Shown piece after piece: positions 49,243 to 57,851 of a DNA stretch of 64,000 nucleotides. Where the stretch lies: positions 22,699 through 86,698 of the forward strand of contig NZ_BOOJ01000046.1 of the NCBI RefSeq assembly GCF_016863175.1. Direction: 5' to 3'. The notes below the pieces were generated by a model that saw only the letters and a program-made list of their open reading frames with translations, did no database searches and was not told where the DNA came from. This DNA is from Paraplanobispora siamensis. Its GTDB lineage: Bacteria > Actinomycetota > Actinomycetes > Streptosporangiales > Streptosporangiaceae. Numbering within the stretch: the first letter of the stretch is position 1; each line of letters opens with the position of its first letter. A program made the translations under genes and the position numbers.

Positions 49243-50196
49243 TCAGCGCGGGCTCGGGAGGGGACCCCGGCCGGTGGGACGCGGGCTGACGCCGATGGCG
49301 AGCAGGGCCAGCGCGGCGGCGCCGTACAGGCCCGCGTCCCGGCTCAGGGCGGTCGGCGACACGGTGATGTGACGCAGGAAATCCACGCCGGCGTGCTTGG
49401 CCAGGCGCTCCCGCAGGGGATCGATGAGGAGCCCGCCGGCCGCCGCGACGCCTCCGCCGATGACGACGTCGTGCAGGTCGACGACGGCGGCGGTGTTGAG
49501 GACGGTGACGGCCAGGGCGTCGGCCGCCCGCTCGAACGCGGCCAGCGGGATCGCCTCCCCGGCCCGCGCGGCGTCGGCCAGGTCCTCGGCGGTGGCCGGG
49601 CCCCGGGCCGCGGTGGGATCCCCGGCGGGGGTCCAGCCGCTGGCCAGTGCCCATCGCACCATGGCGGGGCCGCTGGCGAGGGTCTCCAGGCAGCCCCACG
49701 CGCCGCACGGGCACGGCTCGCCGTCGCGGTCGACGATCACGTGACCGATGTGCCCGGCGTTGCCCGTACCGCCCAGGACCGGGCGTCCGCCGAGGATCAG
49801 GCCGCCGCCCACGCCGGTGGAGACCACGATTCCCAGCAGGGAGTCCACGCCGTGGCCGCCGCGCCACCATTCGCCCAGCGCCATGCACTGCCCGTCCCCG
49901 GCGAGGACCACCTCGACGCCGGGGACAAGCTGCCGGACGGCGCCGGCCAGCGGGAAGTCCCGCCACTGCGGGATGTTGACCGGGGAGACCGTCTCCGCGC
50001 GGACGTCGACGGGGCCCGCCGTCCCGATTCCGACCGCGGTCAGCCCGGGGTCGCGGAAGTCCGCGACGAGCGCGGCCAGCGTGCCGGACGGCGAGGGCCC
50101 GATCGGGCGCTCGGCCCGCCTCAGCAGCGTGCCGCCGGCGTCGATGTGGGCGGCCGCGAACTTGGTGCCGCCGATGTCGACGGCGAGAAGCGTCAT
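49243..50196 (-). CDS. ROK-family sugar kinase
   Basis: 317 residues. ATP motif LLAVDIGGTKFAAAHIDAGG at the start, GIVVSTGVGGGLILGGRPVL in the middle, and the zinc motif GHIGHVIVDRDGEPCPCGAW followed by GCLE, complete as in active ROK kinases. It lacks an N-terminal HTH, so it is an enzyme rather than a repressor. Last gene of an ABC sugar importer operon on the same strand, so it probably phosphorylates an imported or released sugar such as mannose or glucose; this is inference from context. Confidence 0.92.
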   Translation of the reverse strand: MTLLAVDIGGTKFAAAHIDAGGTLLRRAERPIGPSPSGTLAALVADFRDPGLTAVGIGTAGPVDVRAETVSPVNIPQWRDFPLAGAVRQLVPGVEVVLAGDGQCMALGEWWRGGHGVDSLLGIVVSTGVGGGLILGGRPVLGGTGNAGHIGHVIVDRDGEPCPCGAWGCLETLASGPAMVRWALASGWTPAGDPTAARGPATAEDLADAARAGEAIPLAAFERAADALAVTVLNTAAVVDLHDVVIGGGVAAAGGLLIDPLRERLAKHAGVDFLRHITVSPTALSRDAGLYGAAALALLAIGVSPRPTGRGPLPSPR

Positions 50197-50204
50197 GAGC
50201 CCTC

Positions 50205-50312
50205 CGTCCGGACGGCTGCGGCCGGGCGCGGTGATGCGGACTTCGTCCGGACGGCTGCGGCCGGGTGCGGTGGCATGGATCCGGTCCGTACGGCTCGCGC
50301 CGGGTGCGGGGC
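50205..50312. repeat. Three tandem 39-bp repeats between permease and kinase genes
   Basis: Copies start at 50205, 50244 and 50283 (core CGTCCGGACGGCTGCGGCCG). The third is degenerate. They fill nearly the whole gap between the permease stop (50321) and the kinase start. Confidence 0.9.
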
Positions 50313-50320
50313 GGGGCGCC

Positions 50321-51265
50321 TCATTTGGCGGCGCCCTGGGTCAGGCCGTTGTAGATGAAGCGCTGCAGCATCAGGAAGATCGCCAGTGTCGGGACGATCA
50401 CCAGGATGGTGCCCGCGGAGATGTTCTCCCAGTGGGCGCCGAACGGTCCCTTGAAGCGGAACAGCGAGGTCGAGACGGTGCCGAGGTCCTGGTCGGGCAT
50501 GTAGAGGAAGGGGATGTAGAAGTCGTTGTACACCGCGATGCCCTTGACGATGACGACCGTGGCGATCGCCGGCTTGAGCAGCGGCAGGATGATCTTCCAG
50601 TAGACGGTGAGGGCGGAGGCGCCGTCCATCCGGGCCGCCTCGTCGACGGAGACCGGGATGCTCCGGATGAACTGCAGGAAGATGTAGATCGCCACGATGT
50701 CGGTGCCGAGATACAGCATGATCGGCGCCAGGCGCGTGTTGAACAGCCCGAGCTGGTTGACCACCTGGAAGGTCGTCACCTGGGTGGTGATGCTCGGCAC
50801 GAGCGTGGCGAACAGGAACAACGCCACGACGAGCTTCTTGAACCGGAAGGAGAAGCGGTCGATGGCGTAGGCGGCCGCCGACCCGATGAACACCGTCCCC
50901 GTGATCGACACGATCAGGATGACGAAGGTGTTGAACGCCGCCTCGGCCATCTGCCCCTTCTCGAAGGCGGTGACGTAGTTGGCGAAGTTCAGCCAGTCGT
51001 CGGGCATGGACAGCGGGCCGCCGCCGCGCGCCAGCTCGTCGGAGGTCTTCAGCGAGGTGAGCAGCACCACGCCGAGCGGCAGCAGGACGACCACGCTCGC
51101 CGCGACCAGGGACAGATACTTCAGGACGGTCGCCAGGCGGGCCTGCCACCCGGCGCGGGCGACGGGCCTCGCCCGCCGGCCCTTTCCGCCGGCCCCCCGG
51201 ATCCCTCCGGGACCGGCCGCCACCGGGCCGCCCCCTCTTCCGGCACCTGTGGGAAGAGTCGTCAC
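50321..51265 (-). CDS. ABC sugar importer permease (MalG type)
   Basis: 314 residues, six membrane helices after a Gly/Arg-rich cytosolic tail of about 45 residues. The EAA loop VSVDEAARMDGASALTVYWK then IILPLLKP contacts the ATPase. Belongs to the carbohydrate uptake CUT1 class. GTG 51265 overlaps the upstream permease stop (GTGA), so the two are coupled. No ATPase gene is in the operon; a shared MsiK-type ATPase elsewhere is usual in actinobacteria. Confidence 0.92.
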   Translation of the reverse strand: MTTLPTGAGRGGGPVAAGPGGIRGAGGKGRRARPVARAGWQARLATVLKYLSLVAASVVVLLPLGVVLLTSLKTSDELARGGGPLSMPDDWLNFANYVTAFEKGQMAEAAFNTFVILIVSITGTVFIGSAAAYAIDRFSFRFKKLVVALFLFATLVPSITTQVTTFQVVNQLGLFNTRLAPIMLYLGTDIVAIYIFLQFIRSIPVSVDEAARMDGASALTVYWKIILPLLKPAIATVVIVKGIAVYNDFYIPFLYMPDQDLGTVSTSLFRFKGPFGAHWENISAGTILVIVPTLAIFLMLQRFIYNGLTQGAAK

Positions 51266-52221
51266 GCGACAGCCCTCTCTTCCGGGACGAGCCGGCGCTG
51301 CAGCCAGGCGACCAGCAGGATGATGATCAGGAGCACCACCGCGGCGGCCGAGGCGAGCCCGGTCTTGTTGAACCGGAAGGCGAGCTTGACGGTCTGGATC
51401 ACGAACGTCTCGCTGGCCCCGGCGCCGCCGGTCATGATGTAGGGGATCTCGAAGACCGAAAGGCAGCCGGAGACCGCCAGGATCGCGGTCAGGCCGATCA
51501 GCGGCCGCAGGCTCGGCACGATGATGAAGCGGAACTGCTGCCACCGGCCGGCCCCGTCGAGCTCCGCGGCCTCGTACAGCTCCGGCGCGATCGACTGGAT
51601 CCCGCCGAGGAACAGCACGAAGTTGAGACCGAGGAAGCGCCACACGGACACCCCGGCGAGCGAGAAGTTGACCAGGTCGGGGTCGCCGAGCCACAGGTGC
51701 TCGCCGCCGATGCCGAACAGGCCGAGCACCGTGTCGAACGTCCCGCCCTCCTGGAAGAAGTAGAGGAAGACGAACCCGATGGCCACCCCGTTGATCAGGT
51801 AGGGGAAGAACAGGATGCCCTTGAACAGGTTGCGGAAGCGGGTGTTGAAGCTCAGCACGGTGGCGAAGTACAGCGCCAGCACGATCTGCAGGACCGCCGC
51901 GGCCAGGTAGTACAGGCTGGCGATGAAGACCTTGAACAACTCCGGCCGGGTGAAGATCTCGACGTAGTTCTCGACGCCGGTGAAGGAGTAGTCGGGGCTG
52001 ACGCCGTCCCAGTCGGTGAAGCTGTAGACGATCATGTTGATGATCGGGACGTAGGAGAACGTCACGAGGAAGGCCAGCGGCACCAGGAGGAACAGCCAGG
52101 GGGTGAGGGCCTGTCGGCCGCGGGAGGACGCCTTCCTCCTGGAACGCCGCGCCGGCGGCGTGTCCTGCGGTGCCGCCGCGCCCGCGGGGACGCGCCTCAG
52201 GGATGACGAGGTCGGTGTCAT
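51262..52221 (-). CDS. ABC sugar importer permease (MalF type)
   Basis: 319 residues, six membrane helices. LTPWLFLLVPLAFLVTFSYV is the first; the EAA loop is ELYEAAELDGAGRWQQFRFI then IVPSLRP. The N-terminal 38 residues are polar and Arg-rich. First permease after the binding protein; CUT1 class. ATG 52221 follows AGAAAGGCAGAG. With its partner it forms the channel for mannooligosaccharides or related sugars; substrate is inferred from neighbouring mannanases. Confidence 0.92.
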   Translation of the reverse strand: MTPTSSSLRRVPAGAAAPQDTPPARRSRRKASSRGRQALTPWLFLLVPLAFLVTFSYVPIINMIVYSFTDWDGVSPDYSFTGVENYVEIFTRPELFKVFIASLYYLAAAVLQIVLALYFATVLSFNTRFRNLFKGILFFPYLINGVAIGFVFLYFFQEGGTFDTVLGLFGIGGEHLWLGDPDLVNFSLAGVSVWRFLGLNFVLFLGGIQSIAPELYEAAELDGAGRWQQFRFIIVPSLRPLIGLTAILAVSGCLSVFEIPYIMTGGAGASETFVIQTVKLAFRFNKTGLASAAAVVLLIIILLVAWLQRRLVPEERAVA

Positions 52222-52252
52222 CTCTGCCTTTCTTCTGTGGGGGTGATCGGCC

Positions 52253-52296
52253 CTGCCGGCCGGAGTGCGGTGCTCTGCCGGCCGGAGTGCGGTGCC
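52253..52296. repeat. 22-bp tandem duplication between binding protein and permease genes
   Basis: Copy 1 (52253-52274) and copy 2 (52275-52296), CTGCCGGCCGGAGTGCGGTG plus CT or CC, differ only in the last base. Confidence 0.95.
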
Positions 52297-52336
52297 GGGG
52301 CGGTCTCCGCCGCCCCGGCGCCGCGCCGCGAGGTCG

Positions 52337-53644
52337 TCAGCCGGCCGATTCCTGGCCGGCCTTCCACTTGCCGGACAGCTCGGCGAGCACGCTGTTCAGA
52401 TCACCCTTGGCGGCGCCGCGGGCGACGTCGATGAGGCGCTGGCGGTACTCGGGCGCCTTGATCCCGACCTCCGACTCCTTGTCGATGGCGTCGACCTGGA
52501 CCCGCTGGTCCGTCTCCATCTCGATGAGCTGGACGCCCGCCTCGCCGAGCGGCTTGATCGCCGAGGGCAGCGGGTCGCTCTTGAGGCTGGAGACGCCCTG
52601 GTTGAGGGCGGAGAATCCGGACTTGTCGACGAACCAGTCGACCCAGGCCCGCGCGGCGGCCTTGTTCTGCGAGTGGGTGTTGACGGCGTACTGGTAGTCG
52701 GGTGCCAGGACCGTGCAGAACTTGCCGTTCGCCTGGGCGGGGAAGGGCATGAACCCGATCGTCTCGGGGCTCTTGCCGGCCTTGGTCGCGGCCGCCTGCA
52801 TCTGCGGGACCGCCCAGGACCCCAGCCACATCGCGCCGATCTTGCCGGTGGCGATGGCGTTCTTGGACTCCTCCCAGTTGGTGGTGGTCGGGTCCTTCTC
52901 GGTGAGCTTCCGGTTCACCGCGTCGAACAGCAGCGAGTCGATGACGTTGAGGTCCTTGCCCGGCGCCCACGGGTCCTCGGTGATCATCGCCTTCTCGGCC
53001 TTCACGTCACAGGTGACCGACCCCAGGGCGTTGGTCCAGGTGCTCAGCGGCCAGCCGTCCTTGTAGTTGGTGTACAGCGGCGTCGCCCCGGTCTTGTCCT
53101 TGACGGCCTTCAGCGCGGACAGGAACTCCTCGGGCGTCTTGGGCCACTCCGTGACGCCGGCGCTGTCCCACAGTTCCTTGTTGTAGACGAATCCCTGGGC
53201 GGGGGTGAAGGAGACGATCCCGTAGACCTGGTCGTTGACCGTGCCGGCCTGGGTGAACTTGTACTTCTTCGACAGCTCGGCCGCCGAGCCCAGCGGGGCG
53301 AAGAACTTGGGGTAGTCACCCTTGGCGATCGCGTTGGGGATGAGCAGCACGTCACCGTAGTTCTCGCTGTTCATCCGGATCTTGACTTCGCCCTCGTAGT
53401 CGGTGATCCCCTCGAAGGTGACGCGCACGTTCGGGTAGGCCTTGGCGAAGTCGTCGGCGTACTTCTTCATCGTGCCGTCGTTGACCAGGTCGGTGCGGTT
53501 GGTCAGCACGGTGATGTTCCCGGAGACCTTCGCGGGGTCTCCGGACGCGGTCGCCGGCGCCGCGCTCCCCCCGCTGCCGCCACAGGCGGAGGCCAGGACC
53601 GCGGCCGTAGCGAGCGCCAGACCGGTCAGCACACCTCTGCGCAT
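52337..53644 (-). CDS. Extracellular sugar-binding lipoprotein of an ABC importer
   Basis: 435 residues. Lipoprotein signal LTGLALATAAVLASACGGSG (lipobox ASAC). The mature protein follows family 1 solute-binding proteins: ITVLTNRTDLVNDGTMKKYA, AYPNVRVTFEG, QGFVYNKELWDSAGVTEWPK, and the aromatic-rich hinge GKIGAMWLGSWAVPQMQ. First gene of the operon with two permeases and a ROK kinase. GGGAGAATGAG precedes ATG 53644. The 310-base upstream gap (53645-53954) is AT-rich, with a possible LacI operator at 53843. Mannooligosaccharide binding is inferred from the adjacent mannan genes. Confidence 0.92.
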   Translation of the reverse strand: MRRGVLTGLALATAAVLASACGGSGGSAAPATASGDPAKVSGNITVLTNRTDLVNDGTMKKYADDFAKAYPNVRVTFEGITDYEGEVKIRMNSENYGDVLLIPNAIAKGDYPKFFAPLGSAAELSKKYKFTQAGTVNDQVYGIVSFTPAQGFVYNKELWDSAGVTEWPKTPEEFLSALKAVKDKTGATPLYTNYKDGWPLSTWTNALGSVTCDVKAEKAMITEDPWAPGKDLNVIDSLLFDAVNRKLTEKDPTTTNWEESKNAIATGKIGAMWLGSWAVPQMQAAATKAGKSPETIGFMPFPAQANGKFCTVLAPDYQYAVNTHSQNKAAARAWVDWFVDKSGFSALNQGVSSLKSDPLPSAIKPLGEAGVQLIEMETDQRVQVDAIDKESEVGIKAPEYRQRLIDVARGAAKGDLNSVLAELSGKWKAGQESAG

Positions 53645-53842
53645 CTCATTCTCCCATCCGAGCACGGCCCCGGACGGGGGCCGTCGCCCACCGGAGCCGA
53701 CTGCTCCGGTGCTTCAGTTGCGGTGAACAGTGGCATGGGTTGTTTAGTGGAAAAAGGGACGAAGTGCTGGCGATATATAAACGTTACGAGGGTAGCGGCA
53801 TGATCGAGAGATAAAATACGGCTCTAGCTGCGGAAACTTCTA

Positions 53843-53856
53843 CTAGAACGGTTTAG
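53843..53856. promoter_or_regulatory. Candidate LacI-family operator upstream of the importer operon
   Basis: CTAGAACGGTTTAG matches CTAGAGCGGTTCAG at 57589-57602 in 12 of 14 positions. Both lie in promoter gaps of this locus and have a central CG/GG step, as LacI-type sites do. The rest of 53645-53892 is AT-rich with TATATAAACGTTA (53774 region), no gene. Confidence 0.55.
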
Positions 53857-53892
53857 AAAAATCGAGATGCGACGGTTCCGTCCGGATGCGGG

Positions 53893-53918
53893 CATGCCGG
53901 AGCCGGGCCTCCGGCATG
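53893..53918 (-). terminator. Terminator after the LacI regulator gene
   Basis: CATGCCGGAG (53893-53902) pairs perfectly with CTCCGGCATG (53909-53918), loop CCGGGC. Confidence 0.75.
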
Positions 53919-53954
53919 GAAGATCGGAGACCCGGCGAAGTCAGGCGGTACGGC

Positions 53955-54998
53955 TCAGCGCAGTCTGGCGGTGGTCCCGCGCGGGACGAGCACCGGCGTG
54001 GGGGCCGCGTGACCGGCGTCCGCCTCGCCGTGATCGATGATGCTCATGAGCAGCCGCGCGACCTCCGCCCCGAAGACGAAGACGTCGTGGCTCATCGCCG
54101 ACAGCGGCGGATGGGTGAGCCGGCACAGCTGGGAGTCGTCCCAGGCCAGCAGGGACAGCTCGGTGGGGACCGACACGCCCATCTCGGTGGCCACCGACAG
54201 GCCCGCGACGGCCATGATGTCGTTGTCGTACAGGATCGCCGTGGGCCGCTGCGCCGAGGCGAGCAGGGCCCGGGTGGCACGGGCCCCCTGCTCCCCGGAG
54301 AAGTCGGTGGGCACGATCCTGGCCGGCTCCAGGTTCAGGCCGGCGACCGCCCTGACGAATGCCTCGGTCCTGATCGCGCTGTGCCCGAGAGAGGGCGGAC
54401 CGCCCACGCGCGCCAGCCGCCGGTGCCCGAGCGCGGCCAGATAGTGCACCGCCTCGGTGATCGCGGCGCCGTCGTCGGTCCACACCGACGGCAGGCCGCC
54501 GGTGAGGTCCGGGTGGCCGACGGCGACCACCGGCAGCCGGGAGGCGCGCAGCGCCGGGATCCGGGGGTCGTCGACGGTGAAGTCCACCACGATGGAGCCG
54601 CTGATCTGCTTGCTGCGGCCCCAGCCGTCGTGGACCTCCACCTCCTCGTCCACGTCCCGCACCAGCCGCAGCAGCAGCGAGTGCGACCGTTCGGCCAGCA
54701 CGCTCTCGATCCCGGAGATGAACTCCATGTAGAACGGTTCGAGCCCGAGCATGCGTGCCGGCCGCGCGATGACCAGCCCGATGTTGTTGACCTGCGTCGT
54801 GGCCGACGACAGGGAGCGGGCGGCCTGGTTGGGCAGCCAGCCCAGCTCCTTGGCGACCTTGAGGATCTTCTCGCGCGTGGCGGCCGACACGCCCGGCTTG
54901 TCGTTCATCGCCAGGGAGACCGAGCCCTTGGACACACCGGCGCGCTGCGCCACCTCGGCGATGGTCACCTTGCCGCCGGGGTGGGCGCGAGAACTCAT
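53955..54998 (-). CDS. LacI-family transcription regulator
   Basis: 347 residues. VTIAEVAQRAGVSKGSVSLA and AMNDKPGVSAATREKIL form the HTH, with LGWLPNQAARSLSS as the hinge helix. The rest is a periplasmic-binding-like effector domain (IGLVIARPARMLGLEPFYME through RPTAILYDNDIMAVAG to SLLAWDDSQLCRLTHPPLS). ATG 54998 overlaps the beta-mannosidase stop by 4 bases (ATGA), so regulator and enzyme are coupled. It probably represses the mannan locus and is released by a mannose-containing oligosaccharide; that is inference. Confidence 0.93.
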   Translation of the reverse strand: MSSRAHPGGKVTIAEVAQRAGVSKGSVSLAMNDKPGVSAATREKILKVAKELGWLPNQAARSLSSATTQVNNIGLVIARPARMLGLEPFYMEFISGIESVLAERSHSLLLRLVRDVDEEVEVHDGWGRSKQISGSIVVDFTVDDPRIPALRASRLPVVAVGHPDLTGGLPSVWTDDGAAITEAVHYLAALGHRRLARVGGPPSLGHSAIRTEAFVRAVAGLNLEPARIVPTDFSGEQGARATRALLASAQRPTAILYDNDIMAVAGLSVATEMGVSVPTELSLLAWDDSQLCRLTHPPLSAMSHDVFVFGAEVARLLMSIIDHGEADAGHAAPTPVLVPRGTTARLR

Positions 54999-57481
54999 GG
55001 TCGTGGGACCCCTTCCGCCACGGCCTGCGCCGTGTTGACGCTGAACAACGCCGACTGTACCGAACCGGCGCCGGCCGCCGAGGGGTCGAGGCCCGTCACC
55101 ATGATCGTAACCGTCTCCCCGGGCAGCAGGCTGACCAGCCCGCGGTCGGCGACCGCCCCGGGGTCGATCCGGTCGGCCTGCAGCAGCAGGTCGCGGACGA
55201 AGGAGTGCGCGGTGACCGTGACCCTGAGACCGCCGTCGGCCGGGTCCGCGCGCACGTCCAGCTCGGCGCGCGGGTAGGCGAAGTCCCGGTCCTCGCAGCC
55301 CAGGACCAGGTCGCGCAGGCCGTCGGCGTCGGCGACCAGCAGCTCGCGCGAGGCGTCCCCGATGCCGGCGACCCCGGCGGGCAGGGGCAGCACCGCGACC
55401 GAACGCGGCGGCACGGAGTACGGCAGCCGCTCCTGCGCCAGGCACGTCCCGTCGGCGAGCATCCTGCGCACCAGCGCGGCCCCCTCCCACGGGTCGGGGG
55501 ACTGGTTGTCGACGGCGAGCACGCGGGCGCCGTCCCTGCTCTGGAAGGTGAGCAGCCGGTCGGCGTACAGCCGGCGCAGCTCGTGGTAGAGCGGTTTGGG
55601 CCGGGCCGCGCCGTCGATCGCGGCCCAGGAGGTGACCGGCCAGCAGTCGTTGAGCTGCCACACGACCGTTCCCGCGCACACCGGCCAGTGGGAGCGCCAG
55701 TGGGCGATCCCGGTCGCGACCGCGCGGGCCTGGTTGACCTGGGTGAGGAAGTGCCAGTCGTCGAAGGAGGCGGGGGCGGCGAAGTGGTGCGCCAGGCCGC
55801 GGTCGAGCTTGCCGTTGCCGTCCTCGGCCTTCTGGTGGTGCAGCATGCCGGGCGAGGCGGGGCCGAGCTGGTCGTCGCCGAGCGACTCGCGCAGGGTGGC
55901 GTGGGCGGGCGGGGCCTGCCAGCCGAACTCGGCGGCGAAGCGCGGCACGTCGTTCAGATAGTCGGTGTAGTCGCGCCGGTTCCACACCTCCCAGAAGTGC
56001 GAGGGCCCGTGCGCGGGATCGTTGGGATGGCGCTCCCAGGAGCCCGACCAGGGGCTGCCCGCGCTGTAGGGGCGGGTGGGGTCCAGCTCGGCGACGATCC
56101 GGGGCAGCAGCCCGAGATAGTACCCCTCGCCCCAGCTGTCCCCGGCGAGCCCGGCCTCCCAGCCCCAGTCGCGGAAGCCCCACAGGTTCTCGTTGTTGCC
56201 GTTCCACAGCACCAGGCTGGCGTGCGGGCTCAGCCGCGTGACGTTCTCCCTGGCCTCGGCCTCCACCTCGCCGCGCAGCGGCCGCTCCTCGGGGTAGGCC
56301 GCGCAGGCGAACAGGAAGTCCTGCCAGACCAGCAGGCCCAGCTCGTCGCACGCGTCGTAGAAGGCGTGGTCCTCGTAGATGCCGCCGCCCCACACGCGGA
56401 CCAGGTTGACGCCCGCCTCGGCGGCCTGCCCCAGCCGGTGCCGGTAGCGCTGGGGGGTCACCCGTACGGGCAGGGCGTCGTCGGGGATCCAGTTGACGCC
56501 GCGCGCGAAGACCGGCTGCCCGTTGATCCGCAGGGTGAACGCGGTGCCGTGCTCGTCGCCCGACTCGTCCAGCTCCACGCTCCTGAACCCGATCCGGCGC
56601 TCCCAGCGGTCCAGGACGTCGCCGGTCCCGGCGTCGGACAGGACGACGCGGCAGCCGTACAGCGCCTGCTCGCCGTAGCCGCGCGGCCACCACAGCTCCG
56701 GCCGCGGGACCTCCAGGGCGGCCACGGCCGACGTCGCCCCCGCGGGGACGGCCTGCCGTACCGTCCGCCCGGCGACCTCGACCGTCAGGAGCAGTTCGCG
56801 GTCCGCGCCGGTCCGGGTGCGCTCGACCTCGACGTGCGCCTCGACCCTGCCGTCGCCGCCGGCGACGGTGACCAGCGGCCGGACCCCGGCCAGCCGGGCG
56901 GTGCTCCAGCTCTCCAGCCGGACCGGACGCCAGATGCCCGCGGTCACGAGGGTGGGACCCCAGTCCCAGCCGAAGCTGGAGGCCATCTTCCTGATGTAGT
57001 TGAACGGCTCGGGGTAGGAGTTCGGCCGCGCTCCCAGCAGGTCGCGCAGCCCCTCGGCCTCGGTGTAGGCGGAGGTGAAGGAGACCGACAGCGGCGCTCC
57101 CTCGCGCACGATCTCCGTCACGTCGAAGCGGTACGACCGGTGCATGTTGCGGGTCGTGCCCAGCTCCACCCCGTCGAGGCGGATCCGCGCGACGGTGTCG
57201 AGGCCGTCGAAGACCAGGTCCGTGCGCTCGAACCCGGCGGGGACGGACCGTACGACGGTGTCGTAGCGCCAGTCGGCCCGGCCGACCCAGGCCACGTCGA
57301 GCTCGTTGAGTCCCCGGTACGGATCGGGGATCAGCCCGGCCGCCAGCAGATCGACGTGGACGCATCCGGGCACCCGGGCGGGCACGGCCTGCTCGCGCAG
57401 TCCGGCGAGATCGGCGGGCGCGGGGCCGCCCGCCTGCCGGAGCGTCCATCCGGCCTCCAGCCACACACTCTGTTTCGTCAA
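54995..57481 (-). CDS. GH2-family beta-mannosidase
   Basis: 828 residues. Sugar-binding N-domain (VWLEAGWTLRQAGG, VFDGLDTVARIRLDGVEL), SSFGWDWGPTLVTAGIWRPV and the TIM barrel follow. Acid/base is Glu431 in WNGNNENLWG; nucleophile Glu518 in FAAEFGWQAP. This is the beta-mannosidase branch of GH2, acting on mannooligosaccharides. No signal peptide, so cytosolic, working behind the importer. TTG 57481 is preferred because AAGGAG lies 6 bases before; GTG 57520 is the alternative. Coupled to the LacI gene downstream. Confidence 0.9.
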   Translation of the reverse strand: MTKQSVWLEAGWTLRQAGGPAPADLAGLREQAVPARVPGCVHVDLLAAGLIPDPYRGLNELDVAWVGRADWRYDTVVRSVPAGFERTDLVFDGLDTVARIRLDGVELGTTRNMHRSYRFDVTEIVREGAPLSVSFTSAYTEAEGLRDLLGARPNSYPEPFNYIRKMASSFGWDWGPTLVTAGIWRPVRLESWSTARLAGVRPLVTVAGGDGRVEAHVEVERTRTGADRELLLTVEVAGRTVRQAVPAGATSAVAALEVPRPELWWPRGYGEQALYGCRVVLSDAGTGDVLDRWERRIGFRSVELDESGDEHGTAFTLRINGQPVFARGVNWIPDDALPVRVTPQRYRHRLGQAAEAGVNLVRVWGGGIYEDHAFYDACDELGLLVWQDFLFACAAYPEERPLRGEVEAEARENVTRLSPHASLVLWNGNNENLWGFRDWGWEAGLAGDSWGEGYYLGLLPRIVAELDPTRPYSAGSPWSGSWERHPNDPAHGPSHFWEVWNRRDYTDYLNDVPRFAAEFGWQAPPAHATLRESLGDDQLGPASPGMLHHQKAEDGNGKLDRGLAHHFAAPASFDDWHFLTQVNQARAVATGIAHWRSHWPVCAGTVVWQLNDCWPVTSWAAIDGAARPKPLYHELRRLYADRLLTFQSRDGARVLAVDNQSPDPWEGAALVRRMLADGTCLAQERLPYSVPPRSVAVLPLPAGVAGIGDASRELLVADADGLRDLVLGCEDRDFAYPRAELDVRADPADGGLRVTVTAHSFVRDLLLQADRIDPGAVADRGLVSLLPGETVTIMVTGLDPSAAGAGSVQSALFSVNTAQAVAEGVPRP

Positions 57482-57588
57482 CGGCTGCTCCTTGGTCCAC
57501 GGCGCCGACAGGTCGAGCACATCGAGGGCAGCAATCAGACAAAACCCCCGAGATGCCCGATCAAGCTAGCGATTCACCCTGAACGTGT

Positions 57589-57602
57589 CTAGAGCGGTTC
57601 AG
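57589..57602. promoter_or_regulatory. Candidate LacI-family operator in the divergent mannosidase/mannanase gap
   Basis: CTAGAGCGGTTCAG, 12 of 14 alike to 53843-53856. It lies in the 370-base gap between the divergent GH2 (start 57481) and GH5 (start 57852) genes, which otherwise holds the palindrome at 57610 and no gene. Confidence 0.55.
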
Positions 57603-57609
57603 TAGATTT

Positions 57610-57624
57610 CCGTGAAGTTCACGG
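57610..57624. promoter_or_regulatory. Perfect 15-bp palindrome, possible second operator
   Basis: CCGTGAAGTTCACGG has 7-bp arms and one central base. It lies 8 bases from the LacI-type site in the same gap. Confidence 0.5.
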
Positions 57625-57851
57625 CAGGTGGCTAAACGGATCGTGGAAACACGGCCGTCCCCTCCCGTTGACATCGTTGTCAAACGGGTCCTATGTTCAT
57701 GCTTGCTTATCCGGTAAAGCGGTTGTTCGCCCCGCGTTCCGTCCCGGGGTCCCCCTTGTCGTCGGATCTTCACCCCCCGTTCAGCCCTCCCGGCGTTCCA
57801 GCACGCGCGCAGCGGTCCCGCCGGGGGCACCCTTCGAAGGAAGGTGTCGAC

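Noticed and set aside
54999..57542. A long minus-strand frame continuing upstream of the LacI regulator start through the GH2 gene
   Set aside because: It is the plus-one shadow of the GH2 gene; the LacI protein begins at 54998 where HTH homology starts, with a 4-base overlap to the GH2 stop.
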